From NCBI RefSeq assembly GCF_000711695.1, contig NW_013547001.1, positions 62,001 to 126,000 of the forward strand: a stretch of 64,000 bases of DNA, written 5' to 3'. Made by a program: the position numbers and the translations under genes. Positions 56,886-64,000 of this stretch are shown one piece after another. This stretch comes from Tilletiaria anomala UBC 951. Taxonomy: Eukaryota; Basidiomycota; Exobasidiomycetes; Georgefischeriales; Tilletiariaceae. The notes under the pieces were generated by a model. It saw only the letters and a program-made list of their open reading frames with translations. It ran no database searches and was not told where the DNA came from. Within the stretch, counting starts at the first letter, position 1. Every line of letters begins with the position of its first letter.

Positions 56886-58963
56886 CACCATATTTGGGTC
56901 GCCAACGATTGTTGTAATAGTATCGATAATGTATTCAAGCAGGTCACACCGCCACAATTGTGCGGTCGCGCCTTCGTCGCTGGGACATCACAGTGCTTTG
57001 CTTGCCCGCTTGTTTCTCTGCACGCTGCAGCACCTCACCCCGATCATCCGGTTTCCAACGTGGCCTTGCCAGACGGGAAAGAAACTTGCGCGATGAAGTT
57101 CCTGGAAGTATACGCTTCGCAGCTTCTGTCTCGCAGTCTGCATAGGTTCAACTATGAAGAGGCGATGAAAGTTGTACAACCAAAGCAGATCGGCTTTGGT
57201 TCTTCGCGGTCGGCAACGGGCAAGTTGAGGATGACATAGTCCGCGTGGAGGGAGCTGTGCTGTAATCGTCCAGAGTATTCGGAGGAGGCATTTCAGCGAG
57301 GTCCTACTCAGTGCAGCGCGTGGGGAGGCCTCATGCAGCGCCAACTTTCCACGTGACATTGCAGATCTTTCCAAGCTAGCTCCGGATGTCCGTCGCCCTG
57401 CTTCCCAAGAGACCACCCTTTACCTTCCACTGGCCGCTTCACGGGAATTGCATAAAGTGGGGAGCAAGGACGGCTACGCGCGGAGATAAAGAGTTGGGAA
57501 GTGACTGCATCATTCGCAAGAGCTCTCAAGCGATGATAGTGACGCTGTTGGCGCTTCTAAGCTTCCTACCACCAAAGTCCAGCTATTCAACCCATTTTCC
57601 CCTTTGCTTGGCAATTTCAGAGTAGGCTCCAATGTTTTTATCCCTGAGAGGATCGAGCACGGTCGAGCATTGAGCCAAGGGTGAACGCATTGAGCGCTTG
57701 GGGGTTGAGTGCGTTGAGCGTTGACGTTGATAATGAGCGATAAGCTCTCATTTGAGATCTGAGATCTGAGTGAGATCTTGAGCGAGTTTTCAACGCTCCA
57801 GCGTTTAAGCTTTTGTTACATCCGCCCATCTGCTCATCCCGGTCACCATTCGCAGCGGTTTCCACCGAATGCTGCAGCAGTTCATAATGAATAGGTGAAG
57901 TTGGCCCGTTCAAGCTGGAGGCTCGTGTCTTAGCGCAAGGACATACATGGCTACCTGGGCCCCAAGGGTCGAGCTAGTCTCTCGCTCTTCAATGAAATGA
58001 CGCTTTGTTCTGAAGGAAGCATCATCAGAGGGCCCCAGTAGTTCGCATGATTGCAACCCAAAGGGGTCAGTCATGAGGTGAAGCAGGCTGAAACGTTAGA
58101 GAGCATGGGTGCAAACGGCAAGCTGGGACTGATTTGGGGAGTGCGGGGCTGACTCTGCTGCATCGGCTGCACAACGGCTGCACTGTCGTGTTCTCCTTAT
58201 TGCAGATTAATTCGGTGTGTTGCGCTCTTTTCGAGTGTACGGGGGTCCAGCAGCAGCCGTCTTCCGCCTCTCCTGCGGCCGTTGCAGGCCCTGCCACGTT
58301 TGTGGAGCTGTGAAGACAGAATGTGACACAGGCGCAATTTCGCGATGAATGTCGGAGCTTCCGCAATGGGAATATGGGACTATCACACAACATCTAAAAG
58401 GTGCAGCATTGGCCCGAGAGCGCCCTCATCATCCCGTTCGATACATGTACATACGAGCGTCGAGATGTTGCTTTGCAAAAACAGCGATAAGCCCGCGTTC
58501 AGCCCAGCAATTTGCCGGCAGTCATGTTTTCGCGCTTTTTACAGTTCGGATGACGCAGCGCCTCCCTGCTAACGTGCAACCAAACATCTTTGCTATGAAT
58601 ATCGAAGGAGAGGGCCGTGCAGGGTTTTATTGCGCCAGTGGCTCTCACCATCTCGCAGACCTTAGATTTTCGACATAGAGAGCTCTCCTCACAATCCCGG
58701 CTTGCAATGCGACGATACCCATGCCATAATAAACTTTCCGCGGAGCCGCGGAGGCTTGGCGCGGAAACAGCACTTCAGCTTGACCCGGCTTGGCCCTGTA
58801 ACCCTGGCACAAACGCTATCTTCGAGACTGTAGTTCCCACCAGCATTACCAGAAACCATCCGTCCGGGGAGCTCTGAGCCTTTTCACCTTAGTCTTTTCA
58901 TATTCCATCGCTCGTCCCTCTGACTGCCTGAGACCCTGCTTCTGCCTTCGAAACGAGTGGTTC
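56886..58963. other. Gene-poor region
   Basis: No supported gene. Short frames such as 56958-57239 (+) and 57638-57913 (-) have no motifs. Holds the repeat listed at 57655-57800. AT-richer stretches alternate with GC-rich ones. Confidence 0.4.
57655..57800. repeat. Degenerate TTGAGCG / GAGATCT short repeats
   Basis: A cluster of related short words: GCATTGAGC and GCGTTGAGCG occur several times from about 57665 to 57720, followed by overlapping GAGATCT copies at about 57752-57780 and another TTGAGCG near 57778. Pattern seen by eye; no known element recognised. Confidence 0.55.
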
Positions 58964-59500
58964 ATGCAAGAAGGCCAACGGAAGGTTCTAAAAGAGGGGA
59001 GCTACGTCTTGGTGCCAAACTCTGCGTATTACCCTTATCCCCAGAACATTCAATTCCTCTTCCCATCTCATCAACACAGTCTCGATCTATCGCCAGGTCA
59101 CGCTTTCTTCCAAACGACCATCATGAAGACCACCATCTTTACGGCTTCCTTTCTTTTCCGCTGCTTCCAGTGTCATGTCGTTCAGCAGCTTGGACCAGAT
59201 TTCCGCGAAAAAGTACCCGGGCAATGGAAACACTTTACCAGCCGCCCTGAAACGGTCTATACCAGCTGCACATCTCTCGCAATGGCAACATATTCTCCGA
59301 GCTGCAGGCTGCCAGTGGCGTCTGCCAGCTCAACTACGTTGGCCTCGGTCAGCAATACCATTCCGCGGACCAGACTTACTCAGACGAGCTGATACTTGAG
59401 TGCATCAACGATGTACTTAAACCCACTCGGGCTGGTCAACCTCCCTGGAAGATTCTTCCAGGCGATTGTGAATGAACAGTTTTCTTGCTACAAACATTGC
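58964..59500 (+). pseudogene. Fossil of a small secreted-protein gene
   Basis: Around 59123 a start reads MKTTIFTASFLF, which resembles a secretion signal, and downstream stretches keep protein-like composition, one of them containing two Cys, up to about 59475. The copy is broken, with about two breaks, and I treat it as a fossil. Possible further coding traces lie near 59640-59740. Family unknown; a small secreted effector-like or toxin-like protein cannot be excluded. Age cannot be judged, but the preserved composition suggests it is not very old. Confidence 0.4.
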
Positions 59501-61777
59501 CCATCTATCTCTTAGCTGAGGTTTGCTTCCTCGTCGTAACCGATGCTCGCGCCACCCTGTCCTGCAGATCCTGACAGCAACCAAGTAAAGAGTAGCACCT
59601 CACCAACCACCAACCCTTCCACTTGGTCCTGGGGTCATCCTCTATCGCCAGCAAGAGCGGTGCGGAAAACTTCGGTGGAAACGCGCTGAATGACTCGGCC
59701 GCCGTTTCTGATGTTTCCTATTCTCTTCTGGTATGCGCCTGAGCTCACAGTCCCAGCTTTCAGTCTTGGTAAGTGTATCTTTGGCATCCTGCATTAATCA
59801 AGTTTCAGACTTGACATTTTTGACTACTCTCCGCAGTTGATAGCAGCGTGTTGAATATTCTGCCTTTTTATCCTGGTTAATGCTAATCACGAGTGAATGC
59901 CTCTGCTGGTGAATGACGCAGGGTCATTCGAATGGGACCATTTCATTCGCAAGCAACCACGCTACGAAGAGGTGAGAAGGAGACACGCTGTCGCACATCA
60001 AAGTGATAATATCAACATTCTCGTTTTGCGTGCAGTCGTAGCTCTCGCGCTCAAGCCTGGGTGGCAATCAGCAACGTTTGTGTTAGTGTTGTTGTTGCTG
60101 GAAAGAAAACGAAGACAGTGTTTCCATGGCAGGAGCCGAGGGAGGTCGTCGACAGCTCGTCTCATTAATTGACCGGGGGGTAAAGTTGGCCGGAAACCTG
60201 GCAAATACCGAGCCCCTGAATACATAAAACCCTCCCGGAAACCCCTGTCAAGCCTTTCTGGGAAGGGGCTACTCGAAATAGAGCTCCGCCAACCTCCCGT
60301 AAAGCCTCTATATGTTCATTCCTTACTTAGCCAGCCAAATGGCGAACTCATTGAACCTCTTCCACTCTACCTCCAGAGCACAAATCTGGGGGTTACCAGG
60401 GCCCGGAAAAGCAGCTTCCTTGCGGTTCCCAGGAGCTCAAACCTCCCGGAGTGACTGGGCTAGTGGACCAGACTCGGTGAATTTTCTAACCCTTGCGGGG
60501 CTACGGTAAGCTCTCGGGGAAAGGGGCTCAGAAGTTACCGGGATTCGGGGGTTTGCGGTGCAGGCCCACATAGTTTCCAGGCCAACTCTACGGGGGAGCG
60601 GGTATGTACAGGTACGCATGCGCCATGGTGTACTGGTCTGTGGTGTACCTGAGGGCCTCATATGCCGCGATTTGGGACTGGGACTGGGACGGGGAGCGCA
60701 GCGAGCAAGCGTGCTGGCATGGAGCCTTGGGCGCCTACCTTCAATGTAAATCAATACAGGTTAGCGCAAACGTGAGTCGGAGCTTCCGACGCAACTTAAC
60801 TCGATTGCGGACTGCGGTCTGGGGCGGTTGTATGGGTTCAAGCGGTGGTGCAAACTGGCTGGTAGGTGCGGGAGCGTAGAATGTCACGCGACCCACCTGC
60901 GAAAGTGATGGCTGAGCCACATTCCTCCGCTGGCTGTTTGACGCCTGTCAAAGTGCATATCACACTACACATTTGCCGTTTAGCTGTGCAGTTCGTGTCA
61001 GCCTGAAGTGAAGAGACCGACAAGCGGACACCTGCAGCAGGATGCTGCAGACAGCCTCGAGGTAGAATGTCTCTATAGGCTGAAACAAACTGTGAGCGGG
61101 GCCGCTGGCTTCAGGAAGCTCTAGGTGCATTCACATCACTCGGCCTCCAGCGTGTTCATCTCGAGTCTCCGAGTCAAGGTATCTTGGCAGGCGTTATCTC
61201 TCAAAGTCATCCTTCCTCAGTGCCCAGACCTAGGCTGGTGTCAGCATTCCACATGTGCCCCAGCTTACCAACACCGCAATCGGGCGGCGGTATGCATCAA
61301 CCGGTGCTGGTTATCCCGGGGTGCTCATCTTCGAGGCTAGAACACCATTCTGGAAACCGCGTTGAAAGATCTGCCTAGATCAGATGAATTGATTCGCTTT
61401 TTGTGTCCCAGGTTTCATGAATGCCTCCAGCAACAATTCACCAAATTAAAGGGCGTGTAGTAAATGGGTATCTGAGCAAGCTTGGGCCCTCTCCGTTCCG
61501 CAAAATCAATATATGCCTGCAATGCTCTTCCTCATCCTCCATGACATGCACTTTCAGTTGTCTGAATAGTGAGACCAATCAGGTGTACCCATGTTCTAAT
61601 TTCGTTTAAGCGTTGAGCTACTGGAAAATCCATTGCGTACATTAGTGCACAATCTGTGCAAAGGCCTGTACAAGGCAGCATTGTATGCATGGTAAAAAAA
61701 AGCATAACAAGTTGCCAAGGACATGCTCCAGCATCGAACCAACTCAACTTCTTCCCCCTTCCCCGGGTTCCTCTTCT
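59501..61777. other. Gene-poor region with CCCGG-rich block
   Basis: No supported gene over 2.2 kb. From about 60180 to 60600 the sequence is unusual, with many variants of CCCGG, CCGGGA and GGGG on both strands mixed with short direct repeats; a similar flavour appears near 530-600. The remainder shows short random frames only. Confidence 0.4.
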
Positions 61778-63970
61778 CTAGAAACCATCTTTCGCCAGAT
61801 CCTCGCAGATTTGCATGTAAAAGCTGATGGCGTCAAAAACTGAGTTGGGTCCGTAGACGAGTTTGGTGAGCGCGCCGCCGGTCTGCCAGCCGACGATCTG
61901 AAGGTGGCTGACGTTGTCGAGGGTACCTTGGTACTGCCCCCACTTGCTGCTCTCGACGGAAACCATGCCGTCGTTGGCACCCTCGGCTTCGTAGATAATG
62001 CCGTGCGGGATACGGAACTCGTTCCAGACGCTCGGCGTGAATTGCGCGCCCCATGAGTAGTAGCGCGTCGCTGGGTGGTCCGGGACGCGCTTGTTGAACT
62101 CGTGCATCGCGTCGACGGCCAGATTCTCGAACGCCCGTCCGCCACCGGGTAGACCGACTGACTTAAGCATGCTCAGCAGGCGTGCAAGCTTGTCACGCCC
62201 GATAACCTTGTCGAGCATAAAGTCGGCAAACGTGCTGCCGCGGTGCGGCGTCGTAATCGTCGTCAAGCTCTTGATGCTGAACGACGGGCGCAGCTGCGAG
62301 ACGAGGTAGCGCGAGTCGAGCCCGCCCATGCTGTGCGCGACAATGTTGATCTCGCGGCCGGCGAAGCGCTCCTCAATCTGTGCCTTGAGCGCGGCCGCGC
62401 GCTCCTGGATGCTCGCAGACATCGGCACGCGGCACACTAGTACCTCGCACCCGTTCGCCTCGAGCGCCTCGATCACACCGCGCCAGTACGAGATGGTGAC
62501 CGACGGCATCAGCGTCAGCTGGTCGAACCCGAACAATCCATGGCTGAAGCAGACGGGCAGCTTGGGTGTCAGCCATGTGTCCTGCGCACGTAGGAGTGAT
62601 TGCCGACGCGTGATCGTCTCCCCTCCGTGCTCGCCTCCCTCGACGTCCAGGCCCTTCTCAACGTCACAGCCAGCGGAGGCGGCGGTGGCACCCTCCTTCT
62701 GCGCCTTGCTCTCAGCTCGATCGACGACACATTCGATCTCCTGCCGGTGAGTTTCAACCCACTTGTTTCCATTTTCTGCTGTGCTCGCTACCCCCCGCAG
62801 CGACGCGATGGTGTCAAAGAAGCGTGAAGATGCGTCGGTCTCGCTCCCTGCGTTTGCGTGCTGGTATCTGCTCAGGCTGCTTGGATCGGAAGGTGTGCGG
62901 ATGACGCCATCAACATCAGGCGGTCCTGCAGTTCCGGCGAAGCGATCCCAAACGGACTGCAGGCCTTTCATGAGCAAGCTGTCTTCGTTCAATGGCTCCT
63001 CTTCTCGTCGCTGCGGCTGCTGGTGGCCATCGCCAGATGGCAGCGTCCGATCAGACAGGAGTCCGTTGAGCGTCGCGCTGGCGCTCTGGCAAGATGTGCT
63101 GCTGAAGCTCCTGGTCGACACACGTGGAGGGGAAGAGCCGCTCGTGCTGCCATGGTACCATGGTGCGTCGACGGGCTGCCACGCCTCGCCCGGTCTACGG
63201 ATGAAGACGCCATCGTCCGCCGAGGGCAAGTATACCTGCAGCGCTGACACCGACCGCGGTGACGCGGGAGACTCGGTCGGCAGCAGCTGCCATCCTGCTC
63301 GCACTGCAGATGGACTGGTGGGCTGTGCGGGAGAGGATGAGCGGGAGATGCTGTAAGGGGGATGTTGATCAGACAAGACGGCCGAGGGAGGGCGGCGGAT
63401 CCTGCTCGATGTTGCTGATGTTGTGGTTTCTTCCATCCATGTAGCATTTTCCCCTACTGTCGTAAAAGATTCTAGTTCAGATCGGAGCTCTTGTGCGATG
63501 GCTTCCGACAGGTCCGCCTCGAGAGCAGGGTTCGCTGCACTGTTCCACTTTGCACTGCCAACTACGGTCACCGCCTGATCTTTCACGGGTGATTTTTCGA
63601 GTTTCAGCAGCTTGTGCACTGGCGATTGGGGAGAAGCGGGAGAGGCTGTCGAAGAGGACGATTCTTCATCAACTTTAGCAACGACTGCTGCAGCGTCGCC
63701 TTTCGGAGAGGGTGAAGTGAACAGCATCCAAGCGTGCCGCTGCTGCTGCCGCCCCGGTGTACTCCAGTGCGTCGCCAGCAGGAGAGGAGGCTGAACACCG
63801 CCGGCGATGCGACCAGCGCTCCTTATAGAAGCAATAGCAAAGAGGTGGGAGGGCCAGAGGGAAGCATACGGAGGAAGGGGCGAACCGACCAGCCGGAACC
63901 GGGGCCGCCTCTGCGGCGACGGCAGCCGCGTCGAGATGAGGGGCCGGTGCAGGTACGCCAGCTTGGGCAA
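61778..63970 (-). CDS. TGL2: Triacylglycerol lipase, mitochondrial Tgl2-like
   Basis: Alpha/beta-hydrolase of the bacterial-type lipase group, like yeast Tgl2, which cleaves tri- and diacylglycerols in mitochondria. Single exon of 730 residues, longer than yeast Tgl2 because of a long N-terminal region. The first 90 residues have many Arg and no Asp or Glu, as in a mitochondrial presequence. Then come Ser-rich linkers and the catalytic domain from about 470: LPVCFSHGLFGFDQL (oxyanion region), NIVAHSMGGLDSRYLVSQL (Ser nucleophile), TITTPHRGS, EGANDGMVSVESSKWG (Asp) and NVSHLQIVGWQTGG (His). All triad residues are present. The start at 63970 is the first Met of the frame; a slightly later Met is possible. 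Confidence 0.9.
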   Translation of the reverse strand: MPKLAYLHRPLISTRLPSPQRRPRFRLVGSPLPPYASLWPSHLFAIASIRSAGRIAGGVQPPLLLATHWSTPGRQQQRHAWMLFTSPSPKGDAAAVVAKVDEESSSSTASPASPQSPVHKLLKLEKSPVKDQAVTVVGSAKWNSAANPALEADLSEAIAQELRSELESFTTVGENATWMEETTTSATSSRIRRPPSAVLSDQHPPYSISRSSSPAQPTSPSAVRAGWQLLPTESPASPRSVSALQVYLPSADDGVFIRRPGEAWQPVDAPWYHGSTSGSSPPRVSTRSFSSTSCQSASATLNGLLSDRTLPSGDGHQQPQRREEEPLNEDSLLMKGLQSVWDRFAGTAGPPDVDGVIRTPSDPSSLSRYQHANAGSETDASSRFFDTIASLRGVASTAENGNKWVETHRQEIECVVDRAESKAQKEGATAASAGCDVEKGLDVEGGEHGGETITRRQSLLRAQDTWLTPKLPVCFSHGLFGFDQLTLMPSVTISYWRGVIEALEANGCEVLVCRVPMSASIQERAAALKAQIEERFAGREINIVAHSMGGLDSRYLVSQLRPSFSIKSLTTITTPHRGSTFADFMLDKVIGRDKLARLLSMLKSVGLPGGGRAFENLAVDAMHEFNKRVPDHPATRYYSWGAQFTPSVWNEFRIPHGIIYEAEGANDGMVSVESSKWGQYQGTLDNVSHLQIVGWQTGGALTKLVYGPNSVFDAISFYMQICEDLAKDGF

Positions 63971-64000
63971 GGCGGGCGGCGAGCGATGGGTGCAAAGAGA
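63971..64000. other. Right edge, upstream of the lipase gene
   Basis: Only 30 bases remain. They lie just upstream of the lipase start and show nothing by themselves. Confidence 0.4.

Overview
The window looks like ordinary chromosomal DNA from a basidiomycete fungus. Genes are compact, moderately GC-rich and split by many short introns (about 60-105 bases, GTGAGT/GTAAGT donors). The protein set is fungal: Sla2, an Sch9-type kinase with a C2 domain, Dal5-type MFS permease, Tgl2-type lipase, Fis1 and Nup53. A yeast-like or smut-like basidiomycete (Ustilaginomycotina or a relative) is my best guess from the overall feel; the sequence does not prove it. I found no tRNA, rRNA, CRISPR array or intact transposon.

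Layout, left to right: 1-59 start of a minus-strand gene running off the edge; 2557-5182 (-) BRAP2/Etp1-type ubiquitin ligase; 5761-7684 (+) DGAT2 acyltransferase; 8156-10629 (-) a striking secreted, histidine-rich protein cut up by dibasic sites; 12129-12483 (+) mitochondrial bL33; 12977-16411 (+) large disordered protein with DDLLGD-type motifs; 16642-17584 (-) unrecognised gene; 18416-19636 (-) nitronate monooxygenase; 20318-21173 (+) Fis1; 21615-23572 (-) single-pass membrane protein; 24136-25348 (-) SmB; 26182-29113 (+) zinc-finger/polyproline protein; 29289-31241 (-) Nup53/Nup35; 31869-33363 (-) secreted M28 aminopeptidase; 33861-34740 (+) U1A/U2B''; 34939-37445 (-) Tdp1; 38289-40986 (-) Sch9-like kinase; 41932-42355 (+) mitochondrial mS33; about 42.8-45.8 kb uncertain ORFs and decayed coding remnants; 45876-49561 (-) Sla2; 51965-54564 (+) MFS permease; 55477-56885 (+) F-box-like protein; 57.0-61.7 kb gene-poor; 61778-63970 (-) Tgl2-like lipase.

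Most genes are unrelated housekeeping functions, and I see no gene cluster with a shared pathway. Loose themes are lipid metabolism (DGAT2 makes triacylglycerol, the Tgl2-like lipase breaks it down), mitochondrial proteins (bL33, mS33, Fis1, Tgl2-like) and snRNP proteins (SmB, U1A/U2B''). The best candidate for something new is the histidine-rich secreted protein at 8156-10629. The most unusual gene structures are two consecutive 14-base exons in the MFS permease, an intron splitting the start codon of SLA2, and an intron directly after the SmB start codon. Splice positions were worked out by eye from GT/AG sites, reading frame and family conservation.
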